Part shown: piece after piece, positions 26,180-35,086 of the stretch
Layout of the letters: every line of letters starts with the position of its first letter
How positions within the stretch are numbered: position 1 is the stretch's first letter
Source of the DNA: Caldifarciminota bacterium
Lineage (GTDB): Bacteria > Hydrothermota > Tepidihabitantia > SM23-42
NCBI GenBank assembly: GCA_020343595.1
Contig: CP070802.1
Coordinates: 612,035 to 658,434, forward strand
Reading direction: 5' to 3'
DNA: 46,400 nucleotides
Notes under the pieces: model-generated
Told to the model about the DNA's origin: nothing
What the model saw: the letters and a program-made list of their open reading frames with translations, nothing else
Database searches by the model: none
Position numbers and translations under genes: made by a program

Positions 26180-26846
26180 AGCAGTCACAAGGAACCTCAA
26201 GGTTAGTTTTCGCAGAAAAACACTGCTCAAGCGCGCCCTCACCCACTCGTCTTTTCAGGGCGGCACGGCGAAGAGACCGGCGAAATCGAACGAAACGCTC
26301 GAGTTCATTGGAGATGCGGTCCTGGAATTGATCACCCGTGAACACCTGCATAAGAAATTTCCTGAGCTGACCGAGGGAAAATTGAATGAGATCAAGATAA
26401 AATACACCAATACTGATTCACTCCACCGCATCGGCAAGGACTTGAAGATTGGTGAATTTCTTCTGATGGACAAAGGAGAAGAGCTTACCGGCGGCCGGGA
26501 GCGACCATCGAATATTGCCGGTGCCCTGGAAGCACTAATCGGCGCGATCTACCTGGACAGCGGGTTGAGCAGGGCGCGGGCATTCGTGCAAAAACACGTC
26601 CTCAAGAAGGATTTTTCAGGATTGCTCGATTATAAATCAATGCTTAACAGATGGGCTATGAAGAATCAGTGCAGTATTGGATACCGAGTCGCCAAATCAC
26701 AGGGGCCACCGCACCGTAAGGTATTCCATGTCGATCTTTATGTCGACAAGCGCCGCGTCAGTCGTGGGGCCGGGGATTCAAAAAAGAAAGCCCAGCAAGC
26801 AGCAGCCAGGAAATTCTTCGAAGAGCATTTGAAACACAAAAAATAA
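26160..26846 (+). CDS. rnc: Ribonuclease III
   Basis: RNase III cleaves double-stranded RNA in rRNA processing and regulation. The 228-residue protein has the signature ETLEFIGDAVL (residues 45-55) and the second acidic motif ALEALIGAIYLD with E124. A double-stranded RNA-binding domain covers about 155-226, ending KKAQQAAARKFFEEHL. Length is normal. It starts within the last codons of ridA, so translation is coupled. Convergent with the PEP-utilising enzyme gene; no clear terminator was seen in the 31-base gap. Confidence 0.95.
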   Translation: MPSFNYKAVTRNLKVSFRRKTLLKRALTHSSFQGGTAKRPAKSNETLEFIGDAVLELITREHLHKKFPELTEGKLNEIKIKYTNTDSLHRIGKDLKIGEFLLMDKGEELTGGRERPSNIAGALEALIGAIYLDSGLSRARAFVQKHVLKKDFSGLLDYKSMLNRWAMKNQCSIGYRVAKSQGPPHRKVFHVDLYVDKRRVSRGAGDSKKKAQQAAARKFFEEHLKHKK

Positions 26847-26877
26847 CGATTCCAAGCCTTCGCCGGTGTTCTCGATA

Positions 26878-29268
26878 CTAATCTTTGAGCAAGATGACCG
26901 TACCTTCATCCGCATTCAGTTCAATGGTCGACCCGTCGGGGATGAGTGATGTGGCACCGGTCACCGATATCGCCGGTATGCCGAGTTCACGTGCAACCAT
27001 TGCCGCATGGCATATCACCCCGCCGACCTCGATAACCAATCCGGATGCAATGGTGAACAAGGGCGTCCATCCGGGATCGGCATGATGAGTGACCAATATC
27101 TCACCCTGCTTCAGTTTACCGATCTTTGAAAAATCCCTGATGATACGAGCGCGCGCTTTGATCCGACCAGAACTCAACGGTTCTCCGTTTATCACATTTG
27201 ACTTTTTCACTCTCGTCTTCACCCGCATGCCGTTCTCGTAGATGATATCCGGCACTTCAGCGCTTGCGTATTGACGCCACTGTTTCTTGCGCTCTTCAAC
27301 CGTAGCGCGGACTTCTCGTTTTGTCATCCGACTGTCTGCAACGCGCTCCAGATCACGAAGCGAAAGAAAGAAAACATCACGATGCCTGCCAAGGTATCCG
27401 CGCTCAGTCAGTTGCTTTCCGGCCAATAACAACTGGTCCTTTGTCCTAGCCGTTGTTTTCAAGTAGTAATGCTTTCCGTTTTCGCGAAGTGGAATGAACG
27501 CTTCGAGACGCGGTATTATCGTTCTCAGGACAAAGCGCTCATATGGCCTTGTGTTCTTCATGATCTCCCTGATGACATCTTTGCGCCGGACGTTATATCT
27601 ATGGCTTTCCCTTGCTGCGGCGAGAACCTTGAACAACATAGAATAATCCTCGCGCCAGTTCGGACTGGCGATATCAAACTCAGCCGGACCGCGATGGCCA
27701 AAATTATTCATGAAGTCCTCTATCTTTTGTCGGAATTCGCGATCGTCACGATAGAGCCTTTTTAGACGTGCTTCACTCACGCTTCCCAATTTGCTTCTTG
27801 CCATCATCGCCAGGCGATTTATACTGATCGCCATCTCACCGGTCTTATCGATGATGCCGATTATGGACTTGCGGGCTAATGCCTCTCCCTTTTTCCCTAG
27901 CCTGATACTCAGCAAGACACCGAGCAGTGCCAGGTAGAAACTCCCTAACAAAATCCCGCCGAAATATTTTCGCGCGAATCGGTTCAGTATCAGCTTTTCC
28001 CAATCCGATGCCTTATCAGTCATGACTTTCAGGTCATCGCTTGGTCTGAAATCCTTGTAGTAAGCATCAATACTTTCGTTCGCCCGTATTATCTTGTTGC
28101 GCATCCAGCCGTATCGTACGAAACCAAGCATAAGGTAGTAGAAAAGTCGTATGAGTGAAGTGAAGGTAAAAGCGACCATCCTCGGTTTGGGCAGAATCTC
28201 GGGTAGGTTATCGATGTCAACGGATCTGAATGCAACGGCCATCTGTGGGTCAACGGCACTATCACCGCCCATGAAATCGAGGAGCGGACCGATCACCTTA
28301 CCGTAAGCAAAGGTGTTATTCATGTTCCAATATAATCTCCCCGAAAGCATTTCCACCGGACGGAACTGGCGGTATCTTTCTTCGCTAATCGGGAAGCCAA
28401 AGACATCGATCATGATGGCGGGAAAGAATGATGAATCGAATATCGACCAGGCCATGGGCGAGATCGGATCAGGGATCGTCTCTCTTACATTTGCGTTACA
28501 CCATACGGTTCCCCGGTTACCGCGGGCCGATGCCTCCACGAAGACCGGCCGCGATTGTAGAATAAAGAGTTTGCCTTTTTCGTATGCCCATTCTACATCC
28601 TGCGGTGCCTTGAAAAGATGTTCGATCTTCTTCCCGATCTTTATCAACTCGGATAGCTGTGCCGTCGACAGAATATCCTTTCCCCTCTTCTCGATCATCC
28701 TCTTGCTTCTTATCCGATACCGGGTCGGCGCTACCCTGCCGCTGACAATCTTATCACCAAGACCTTCGCAACACTCAATCAGAACTTCATTGACGGAGAA
28801 CGGACTCTGGGTCACCATTACGCCACTCACCTCGGGGGAAAGTTGGTGCTGAATGATCACTGCCATGTCGCCCGCCGGCACGTCCAACTGTTTACTGTAT
28901 TCGGAAACACGCTGCGAATCTGCCGACTCCCAGACTTCAGTGACCGCGCGCATACCGTGTTCTGCATCACCCACATTGAGTACCGTCACATACATACCGG
29001 CAAACGAAATGCCAGCAAGGTCTTCGGCTGTGCATGATGAACGAACCGCGATCCTTCCCGCTTTCAGATAACGGGCTAGCACACGTTCTATTTCCTTCCT
29101 GAGCAATGGCTGAACACCCTTGCTGACTTTGTACTCTCGATAAGCTCGGGTAGAAATAACAGAAAATCCTGGCACCCTGAGCACTCTGGCAAGTCGAAAG
29201 AGACTGTGTGCCTTATTACCAATCATCCGCCGGTTCTTGACGGTACTCTTATTCTCAATGTACATCAC
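26878..29268 (-). CDS. Rifampicin phosphotransferase / PEP synthase-like dikinase
   Basis: This 796-residue protein has an N-terminal PPDK-type ATP-grasp domain (about residues 1-250: IAVRSSCTAEDLAGISFAGM, EWAYEKGKLFILQSRP). A long central region with two hydrophobic stretches follows. The C-terminal phosphohistidine domain has GGVICHAAMVARELGIPAI, with catalytic H754. The order ATP-grasp, central domain, His domain is that of rifampicin phosphotransferase; PEP synthase and PPDK instead have a C-terminal PEP-binding barrel, absent here. The central substrate domain differs widely among relatives, so the acceptor is uncertain. It overlaps the ABC-F gene by 14 bases. Confidence 0.82.
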   Translation of the reverse strand: MMYIENKSTVKNRRMIGNKAHSLFRLARVLRVPGFSVISTRAYREYKVSKGVQPLLRKEIERVLARYLKAGRIAVRSSCTAEDLAGISFAGMYVTVLNVGDAEHGMRAVTEVWESADSQRVSEYSKQLDVPAGDMAVIIQHQLSPEVSGVMVTQSPFSVNEVLIECCEGLGDKIVSGRVAPTRYRIRSKRMIEKRGKDILSTAQLSELIKIGKKIEHLFKAPQDVEWAYEKGKLFILQSRPVFVEASARGNRGTVWCNANVRETIPDPISPMAWSIFDSSFFPAIMIDVFGFPISEERYRQFRPVEMLSGRLYWNMNNTFAYGKVIGPLLDFMGGDSAVDPQMAVAFRSVDIDNLPEILPKPRMVAFTFTSLIRLFYYLMLGFVRYGWMRNKIIRANESIDAYYKDFRPSDDLKVMTDKASDWEKLILNRFARKYFGGILLGSFYLALLGVLLSIRLGKKGEALARKSIIGIIDKTGEMAISINRLAMMARSKLGSVSEARLKRLYRDDREFRQKIEDFMNNFGHRGPAEFDIASPNWREDYSMLFKVLAAARESHRYNVRRKDVIREIMKNTRPYERFVLRTIIPRLEAFIPLRENGKHYYLKTTARTKDQLLLAGKQLTERGYLGRHRDVFFLSLRDLERVADSRMTKREVRATVEERKKQWRQYASAEVPDIIYENGMRVKTRVKKSNVINGEPLSSGRIKARARIIRDFSKIGKLKQGEILVTHHADPGWTPLFTIASGLVIEVGGVICHAAMVARELGIPAISVTGATSLIPDGSTIELNADEGTVILLKD

Positions 29269-31096
29269 TCACCCCTGCATCAAGTTGTTCTTGAAGATCT
29301 TGAATCTCTTGTGTAAGTTTCTGATATTCCTCGAACATACGCCGCGATTTTTTAGAATTAGCACCGGACATCCCGCGCATAAAAATCGCTCGCAACTTTT
29401 CCTGGCGCTCTTCCTTAGCAGAAATCTGACTTTTTATCAGCTCAGACTTAAATGGTCTTTTCTTCGGCACTCTCTCCCTTCCGTCCGAGAGACCATCAAT
29501 TCTCTTCTTGCGTAAATAGTAAGAAAAATCACCCGGGTAATCGTAGATCTGCCCTCCTTTCATTTCTACAATCCGGTGTGCAAAGGCATTTATGAAATCC
29601 CGATCATGGGTCACCAGAACCACCGCGCCCTTGTAAAGCTGCACCGCATGTTGTATAGAATCAGTAGATTCCTTGTCAAGATGATACGTTGGTTCATCGA
29701 GGACAAGAAGATTGGATGATATCAGCATTGCCTTCAGTATCACCAACCTTGTCTTTTCGCCCCCACTCAAAACACTGACCTTCTTGCTGACGTCATCTCC
29801 GGAAAACAGAAACAACCCTAAATAGTTACGGATCTTCTGCCGGACTTCAGGAAGGGTGTCCTTCAGCACTTCATCGATGACCGTGGAAGCCGGATCCAGC
29901 GCCCTTACAAGATCGTGGGAAAAAACCGCGATCCGAAGCCGGCTGCTTACCTGGCGCTCGCCTCCGGTTGCGCCTTCGAACCCGCAAATGATACGGCTCA
30001 AAGTGGATTTGCCTGCCCCATTCTTCCCGATAAGGGCGATCTTATCTCCCTTCTCGATTGTGAGATTAACATTTTTGAAAACAGTCTTTCCGTCATACCT
30101 TTTCATGATACTCTTCAATTCGACCAGCCTGCGACTATGAATTTCCGCAACCGGAAAATCAACCCTCAGCCTACGCCTTTCCCGCTCGACCCTTATCCGT
30201 TCGAGCCGCATAAGGTATTTTTCTCGGCTTTTTACGATTCTTGCTTTCGATTTGTTGGCCTTGTTGCGGGCAATGAACTCCTCTATTTCACGGACGCGCT
30301 TCGCCTGAACCTTTGCCCGCTGCACCAGCTTCTCTTTCCTCAGGTCCGATTGCCTGAGGTAACCGGTATAGTCTGAGCGATAGGTACGAAACATACCGTC
30401 ATCCAACTCCCAAATCCCACAGATACCGTTGGAACTTTGAAGAAGCTTATCCAGAAAGTAGCGATCGTGAGAGACGGTGATTATCGCACCGCCATAGCCC
30501 GCGAGATATTCCTCCAGCCATTGAATGGATTCGATGTCTAAATGATTGGTCGGCTCATCGAGCATCAGTACATCTGGTCTATTCAGCAGGATCTTTGCCA
30601 GCACGATACGCATCTGCCAGCCGCTCGAGAATTCTTCAACTTTCTTGTCGTGTTCTTCTTGCGTAAAGCCTAACCCGGCAAGGACACGCTGCGCCTGATT
30701 TTCATAGCCATATCCTCCCATGCGGTTCAATTTCTCCTCGGCACGCTCACATACCAACATCAATTCCCGCGAATGCGGATCAGAACTGATATTTTCTCTC
30801 GCCATTTCCAACTCCCGCAGACAATCATTGTACTCACGCAGCACCTCATCTCTCAACTTGGCGCCGCGTAGTACCATGTCCTCCTGTGGAAGATAGCCAA
30901 ACCTTATGCCGCGGCTTCGTTCAACATACCCACCAGAGGGCATGATCTCACCCTTCATGATACGGAGCATCGTGGTCTTGCCGCTGCCGTTAGGTCCAAC
31001 CAATCCAATGCGGTCATGACGGTTGATGCTGACATTGATATTGTGTATCAATGTCCGTTCACCGATTGAATATTCAAGATCACACAATTTAATCAT
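29255..31096 (-). CDS. ABC-F family ATPase
   Basis: This 613-residue soluble protein has two ABC domains. Walker A motifs are GPNGSGKT and GKNGAGKS; signatures are SSGWQ and LSGGEKTR; Walker B is LDEPTNHLD in the first half and LDEPTYHLD in the second. A basic linker separates the domains. ABC-F proteins act on ribosomes, either as translation factors or by displacing antibiotics. I place the start at 31096 (MIKLCDLEYS, the usual ABC-F beginning) rather than at the in-frame ATG 31114, because that codon lies directly after the promoter -10 box. The overlap with the dikinase gene indicates co-translation. Confidence 0.92.
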   Translation of the reverse strand: MIKLCDLEYSIGERTLIHNINVSINRHDRIGLVGPNGSGKTTMLRIMKGEIMPSGGYVERSRGIRFGYLPQEDMVLRGAKLRDEVLREYNDCLRELEMARENISSDPHSRELMLVCERAEEKLNRMGGYGYENQAQRVLAGLGFTQEEHDKKVEEFSSGWQMRIVLAKILLNRPDVLMLDEPTNHLDIESIQWLEEYLAGYGGAIITVSHDRYFLDKLLQSSNGICGIWELDDGMFRTYRSDYTGYLRQSDLRKEKLVQRAKVQAKRVREIEEFIARNKANKSKARIVKSREKYLMRLERIRVERERRRLRVDFPVAEIHSRRLVELKSIMKRYDGKTVFKNVNLTIEKGDKIALIGKNGAGKSTLSRIICGFEGATGGERQVSSRLRIAVFSHDLVRALDPASTVIDEVLKDTLPEVRQKIRNYLGLFLFSGDDVSKKVSVLSGGEKTRLVILKAMLISSNLLVLDEPTYHLDKESTDSIQHAVQLYKGAVVLVTHDRDFINAFAHRIVEMKGGQIYDYPGDFSYYLRKKRIDGLSDGRERVPKKRPFKSELIKSQISAKEERQEKLRAIFMRGMSGANSKKSRRMFEEYQKLTQEIQDLQEQLDAGVSDVH

Positions 31097-31116
31097 GACT
31101 ATTATTGTTCCCATAC

Positions 31117-31144
31117 ATCATACTGCAATAGCCTGATTAGTCAA
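31117..31144 (-). promoter_or_regulatory. Sigma70 promoter of the ABC-F gene
   Basis: Minus strand: -35 TTGACT (31139-31144), 16-base spacer, -10 TATGAT (31117-31122). Transcription should start near 31110, downstream of the ATG at 31114, which makes 31096 the likely start codon. Confidence 0.72.
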
Positions 31145-31168
31145 GCAGGGAACGCCCGGGGACGAATC

Positions 31169-31196
31169 TTGACATATTCTCAATGTTATGTATAAT
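31169..31196 (+). promoter_or_regulatory. Consensus promoter of the outer-membrane barrel gene
   Basis: -35 TTGACA (31169-31174), 16-base spacer, -10 TATAAT (31191-31196), both perfect. The leader is about 93 bases and contains two purine-rich AGGAGG sites (near 31232 and 31282); only the second is correctly placed for the ATG at 31296. It is divergent from the ABC-F promoter. Confidence 0.88.
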
Positions 31197-31295
31197 TCGA
31201 CCAGTAAAGCTTGCTACACGTGTTAGCAGCGAAAGGAGGTGGACCCACAACGAAAAAGGTATTTGATGAAACATCTTTTTAAAAGGAGGATAAGC

Positions 31296-32939
31296 ATGAA
31301 GCACATCGTGGTTATCACGATTATGGTGTCACTCTCTTTCGGGTTGGTTACCGAATCGTTCAGGTATCAATCGACCGCAGGGCTGTTCGAGGATGACTAT
31401 GACCTGCTATTTGAGGCCGCCAGGATACCTGAAATAAATGGAGCGCGGCTGTGGACGAGTTTGGCGAATTTCGTGTCCGGCGACGAGAACCTATTCTCGG
31501 GCGGCAGCCAGCCACACATCATCATTGGTGGCGTTACCGGCTTAGGCAGCCTCTATCCAGGTGTCATGTATGACCGATTTGCAGGAAAAGTAGCTCTGAA
31601 TACAGGCCTCGTTGATCCCTATGGTAACACTATCTATGGAGAAGGTGAATTGACGACAATTAACCTCAATAACCCGGACACGCTCGGCAACTTCACTAAT
31701 CAAACCGTGGAAACTCAAACGCGGTCGGCTTACGACCTCATGGCAATCAGTGACTGGTACCTTGCGCTGGCGACGAAACTCGATGGATTCCGTTTAGGTC
31801 TTGGTTTTATGCACAGCGATTACAGCACGACGTTCACTGACCCGGCAAACAACTATACATATTCATTCTTCAGCGAAGACCTGCTGGCGGATACCATGGA
31901 GTATCTTCGTACCGAAAGCTTCATCGGTGACGAGGTCAGCGAGAACAGCAGAAACGCATTCATGTTCAGCGCCTGGAACGATTATGACAACATTGCCTTT
32001 GGTCTGAACGTCAGCTTTGATCTGCTAAGTGCGACGAGCGAAGCAATAATCCTCGGCGATTCGGCTGAGTATGATTACCCGATGAATCAAGATACTAGTT
32101 TCACCGTTGTTTCGATATTCGACTCCTTGATGCAACCGCGTTCCGGTACAAGAATAAGCATAGGATTAAAATCCTTCTACGATTATAACGAAAATGCTCA
32201 AGGCAGATTCTATCTCGATTTCTTCACCCAATCGTCTGATTACGGCGACGATGCCATGGACTTTTTCTTCAAGACACGCGAGGAGAGTTACAGCACGTTC
32301 ACCTATGACACCGTAAACACGGTCACCTCCTATGACGGAAACAGAAGCACCAAGGGCTTGCGGGTCGGTACAAAGCATCTTTTCAACATCTCGCAACGCG
32401 TGAAGTTCGGTATCGGACTCTTCTTCAATACCTCCTCATATACTGATTCCACAACGGCGACCGACAACACGGTGTCGATAAGGGTATTTGACAATGGAGA
32501 TACCATTGCCGGTCCTGAAGATTACACCCGTACGATCACGCAAAGTGAAACGTGGATGACGCTGGTCGATGGTAGCGTGAATAGCTTCGTCATTCCCGTG
32601 GGCATCGAATTCCTCGTCACCAAGCCGCTCGTATTCAGATTAGGTGCTCAGCATACTCTCTCCTACAACGATTACACAACGACGACCGAACGTATTGCCT
32701 TCGAACCAGAACGTACTCTCACAGTTTACGGCGACGGCAGCCAGACCGAAGTCATCGATGATCCGGGCGCTACTCCAACTTTATCGGTTGAGCAGGAAAA
32801 TGAGAAAATACCTGCAACAGACTATTACTATGGAATCGGATGGATGGTCACCAACAATCTGCAGATCGATCTCATGGGTTTCAATGAACTCACCGATCTC
32901 TCTAACTGGAGGCTCTCCGCAACACTCCGATTCGACTAG
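31296..32939 (+). CDS. Probable outer-membrane beta-barrel protein
   Basis: This 547-residue protein starts with a signal peptide (MKHIVVITIMVSLSFGLVTE). It then alternates short amphipathic strands rich in aromatic residues with loops rich in Asp, Thr and Asn, and ends with WRLSATLRFD, a barrel-like final strand although the last residue is Asp rather than Phe. This indicates an outer-membrane beta-barrel; I do not recognise a specific family or cargo. The start is chosen from AAAAGGAGG six bases upstream; in-frame starts at 31239 and 31266 would give a longer N-terminus. It has a perfect promoter and its own terminator, so it is probably an abundant monocistronic product. Confidence 0.78.
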   Translation: MKHIVVITIMVSLSFGLVTESFRYQSTAGLFEDDYDLLFEAARIPEINGARLWTSLANFVSGDENLFSGGSQPHIIIGGVTGLGSLYPGVMYDRFAGKVALNTGLVDPYGNTIYGEGELTTINLNNPDTLGNFTNQTVETQTRSAYDLMAISDWYLALATKLDGFRLGLGFMHSDYSTTFTDPANNYTYSFFSEDLLADTMEYLRTESFIGDEVSENSRNAFMFSAWNDYDNIAFGLNVSFDLLSATSEAIILGDSAEYDYPMNQDTSFTVVSIFDSLMQPRSGTRISIGLKSFYDYNENAQGRFYLDFFTQSSDYGDDAMDFFFKTREESYSTFTYDTVNTVTSYDGNRSTKGLRVGTKHLFNISQRVKFGIGLFFNTSSYTDSTTATDNTVSIRVFDNGDTIAGPEDYTRTITQSETWMTLVDGSVNSFVIPVGIEFLVTKPLVFRLGAQHTLSYNDYTTTTERIAFEPERTLTVYGDGSQTEVIDDPGATPTLSVEQENEKIPATDYYYGIGWMVTNNLQIDLMGFNELTDLSNWRLSATLRFD

Positions 32940-32984
32940 ATCTTTCTATATTCACGATTAACGATCCGAAAGGTCAATAACCTG

Positions 32985-33018
32985 AAGGAAGGGGCAACCG
33001 CCCCTTCCTTTTTCTTCT
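32985..33018 (+). terminator. Intrinsic terminator of the barrel gene
   Basis: Stem GGAAGGGGC (32987-32995), loop AACC, complement GCCCCTTCC (33000-33008), followed by TTTTTCTT. This is a strong hairpin with a T tract, 48 bases after the stop codon. Confidence 0.92.
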
Positions 33019-33025
33019 ATAAGTC

Positions 33026-33053
33026 TTGATTTTTCAATCACTACAAATATAAT
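33026..33053 (+). promoter_or_regulatory. Candidate promoter for the mazG - four-helix-bundle - cassette 2 region
   Basis: -35 TTGATT (33026-33031), 16-base spacer, -10 TATAAT (33048-33053), directly after the barrel-gene terminator. No other promoter was recognised before cassette 2, so this one could drive mazG through D2. Confidence 0.6.
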
Positions 33054-33057
33054 AATA

Positions 33058-33189
33058 ATGACATCCATGACAGAACAAACGAACCGACTATCGCACCACC
33101 CAGAATGTTCCACTGCTACCTGCATCAAATGGAAAATCATTTTCTCCGTAATTCCAGCATTCCAAACCAAACCCAATTACCATCCTTAA
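33058..33189 (+). CDS. Possible small leader ORF (43 codons) before mazG
   Basis: An ATG four bases after the -10 box opens a 43-codon frame ending at TAA 33187-33189, two bases before the mazG ATG. The placement resembles the leaderless genes elsewhere in the window. The peptide has no recognised similarity, and the -10 to ATG distance is a little short. It may instead be untranslated leader. Confidence 0.22.
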   Translation: MTSMTEQTNRLSHHPECSTATCIKWKIIFSVIPAFQTKPNYHP

Positions 33190-33191
33190 AG

Positions 33192-33494
33192 ATGGATCTG
33201 AACAAATACCAGGAAATCATCAGAAAACTGTACTTTGATAAGGACTCGAGGCGAGGCCTTGACAAGACGTTCAATTGGCTCGTTGAGGAAATTGGCGAAC
33301 TCTCGAGGGCAATGCGCAAAAGAGATCCCCAAAAGATACGTGAAGAATTCGCCGATTGCCTTGCCTGGCTCCTGTCCGTTGCCACGATCCTCGGCATCGA
33401 TGCCGAAGACGCGATGACGAAATACCGGAACGGCTGCCCCAAATGTCACCAAGCACCATGCGTGTGCCACGAAAAACGTACTTGCGACTCGTAA
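33192..33494 (+). CDS. MazG-like nucleotide pyrophosphohydrolase
   Basis: This 100-residue protein has the MazG all-alpha NTP-PPase pattern. EE..E is at residues 32-36 (VEEIGELSRAMR) and E..D at 52-55 (EEFADCLAWLL), the metal-binding acidic set. The C-terminus carries a CPKC...CVC cysteine cluster likely to bind zinc, seen in some short MazG homologues. Such enzymes remove non-canonical or excess nucleoside triphosphates. I chose ATG 33192 because residues before it do not match the family; a frame open from 33105 exists. No clear Shine-Dalgarno sequence is present. Confidence 0.82.
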   Translation: MDLNKYQEIIRKLYFDKDSRRGLDKTFNWLVEEIGELSRAMRKRDPQKIREEFADCLAWLLSVATILGIDAEDAMTKYRNGCPKCHQAPCVCHEKRTCDS

Positions 33495-33535
33495 ACCGTA
33501 TTCGTTTAAAAAAATCTATTTCTAAAGGAGGAAAT

Positions 33536-33922
33536 ATGAAGAAACGAAAAATAAGAAACGTATGGGACATGGATGTATTCAAATTAGCACACGCACTTAC
33601 TCTCCGAATCTACAAAAAAACTCATGCTTTTCCAAAATTCGAATTGTACTCCCTTGTCTCCCAGATGAGGCGAGCAGCAAGTTCTATACCTATGAACATT
33701 GCAGAGGGAGCTGCACGGAACACTAAACCCGAGTATCGGAGGCTTGTATCGATTGCGAAAGGCTCAGTAGGAGAGGTGTCGTACCAGATTATACTGAGCA
33801 GAGATCTGGGTTATTTGAATAGTAAAGATTCGGATGACTTGCTCGACGGATACAACCGCGTGGGCATGATGCTCACGAGACTTGTACAAAGTCTAGAGAA
33901 AAAATTAACAGTAGTCCATTGA
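33536..33922 (+). CDS. Four-helix-bundle protein (S23 / 23S rRNA intervening-sequence type)
   Basis: This 128-residue protein matches the S23-like four-helix-bundle family first seen as ORFs inside 23S rRNA intervening sequences. Key blocks are DVFKLAHALTLRIYKKTHAFPK, SLVSQMRRAASSIPMNIAEGAAR and SVGEVSYQIILSRDLGYL. Its molecular role is unknown. It is not next to rRNA here, which is common for the family in environmental genomes, where copies are scattered. AAAGGAGG lies before the ATG. It ends 69 bases before cassette 2. Confidence 0.92.
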   Translation: MKKRKIRNVWDMDVFKLAHALTLRIYKKTHAFPKFELYSLVSQMRRAASSIPMNIAEGAARNTKPEYRRLVSIAKGSVGEVSYQIILSRDLGYLNSKDSDDLLDGYNRVGMMLTRLVQSLEKKLTVVH

Positions 33923-33930
33923 AAAATAAA

Positions 33931-33962
33931 GTAACGAATACGAAGTACGTAACACGAATACG
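33931..33962. repeat. Short GAATACG/GTAAC repeat before cassette 2
   Basis: GTAACGAATACG recurs with a two-base insertion as GTAACACGAATACG, separated by AAGTAC. Short repeats of this kind often flank S23-type genes in environmental genomes. No function is seen. Confidence 0.4.
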
Positions 33963-33991
33963 ATAAGATATGTGATAAGGAAGGAGGTTAG

Positions 33992-35077
33992 ATGATAACA
34001 ATACTACTATGCGCCTTAGTAGGCTTGGCTCCCCCGACCGACATCCGGGTGTTCGACGCGCCGAGTGATGGCGGAGGCGTTATAGTCGTCGAATGGAATC
34101 TATCAGCCGATGATGCATCGATCGACGGCTATGATATATATCGCTCCGACAACGGGATAGATTTCAGCAAAGTCGGATTCATCGGCAAGTCCCGCTCGTC
34201 CTACAGCGATCAAACCGAAGATGGAGTGGTATATCAATACAAAGTTGCCGCAGTATCAGATACCCTGCTCGCTTTTTCCGAACCAAGTACCGAGATCGCA
34301 AGCGAGGCATCATGGATCAATGTCGGCAAAATCAATATATACATCGCCATGGTGATCTTTGGTGGGCTCATCCTCTACTTCATATATCATGCGCGCCGGG
34401 GCAAGAAACTGTTCATCAGAAAGATTGCCGGTTTACAGGCAATCGATGATGCTGTCGGACGGGCAACCGAAATGGGAAAACCAATATTGTATACACTCGG
34501 CCTCGGCTATATTGAAGACATTGCCACCATCGCGAGTTTGAACATCCTCGGTGAAGTGGCAAAGAAAACCGCCCAGTACGACACGAAACTCATTGTCCCT
34601 AATGCCGACCCCATAGTGTACACGGTGGCGCGTGAAATCGTGAAAGAATCATACACCAAGGTCGGCAGGCCCGATGCGTACGATCCCGACAGTGTCTTCT
34701 TTCTGGCGCGCGAACAGATGGCGTACGCCGCTGGAATCGATGGCATCATGACACGTGAAAGACCTGCCACTAATTTTCTCGTCGGGTATTTTGCTGCGGA
34801 ATCACTGGTGCTTGCTGAGACCGGTGCAGCAACCGGCGCAATACAGATCGCTGGTACCGATGCCCTAGCCCAGTTGCCCTTCTTCGTAACTGCTTGCGAC
34901 TATACACTTATTGGCGAGGAATTGTACGCTGCTTCCGCATACATATCAAAACGTCCGTTGCTCCTCGGCGCGATAAAGGGCGAGGACTGGGCAAAGGTCA
35001 TTATCGCCGCTGCGCTCATTGTCGCCTCGGTGATTGGACTGCTTTCCCGATTCCCGATACTGAATTTGTTTCAATAG
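33992..35077 (+). CDS. Cassette 2 protein A3: FN3 - membrane helix - conserved domain - membrane helix
   Basis: This 361-residue A-family protein starts MITILLCALVGLAPPTD, a short signal-like segment without Lys/Arg. Its FN3 domain (about 18-108) is textbook: IVVEWNLSADDASIDGYDIY, YQYKVAAVSD, then a Ser-rich strand. TM1 is at about 114-132, followed by HARRGKK, implying a cytoplasmic conserved domain (about 140-335), then TM2 (about 338-353). Compared with A1/A2 it has GYIEDIATIASLNILGEV in place of GDIDWTATIASMNILGEV and GAIQIAGTD in place of GAFQIAGTD. GGAAGGAGG precedes the ATG, so unlike A1/A2 it has a conventional ribosome site. B2 follows after nine bases. Confidence 0.87.
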   Translation: MITILLCALVGLAPPTDIRVFDAPSDGGGVIVVEWNLSADDASIDGYDIYRSDNGIDFSKVGFIGKSRSSYSDQTEDGVVYQYKVAAVSDTLLAFSEPSTEIASEASWINVGKINIYIAMVIFGGLILYFIYHARRGKKLFIRKIAGLQAIDDAVGRATEMGKPILYTLGLGYIEDIATIASLNILGEVAKKTAQYDTKLIVPNADPIVYTVAREIVKESYTKVGRPDAYDPDSVFFLAREQMAYAAGIDGIMTRERPATNFLVGYFAAESLVLAETGAATGAIQIAGTDALAQLPFFVTACDYTLIGEELYAASAYISKRPLLLGAIKGEDWAKVIIAAALIVASVIGLLSRFPILNLFQ

Positions 35078-35086
35078 GAGCCAACC

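Noticed and set aside
31239..31295. Extended N-terminus or leader peptide for the barrel protein starting at 31239 or 31266
   Set aside because: The first AGGAGG site is not correctly spaced for these codons, while AAAAGGAGG is placed correctly for ATG 31296, which also opens a normal signal peptide.
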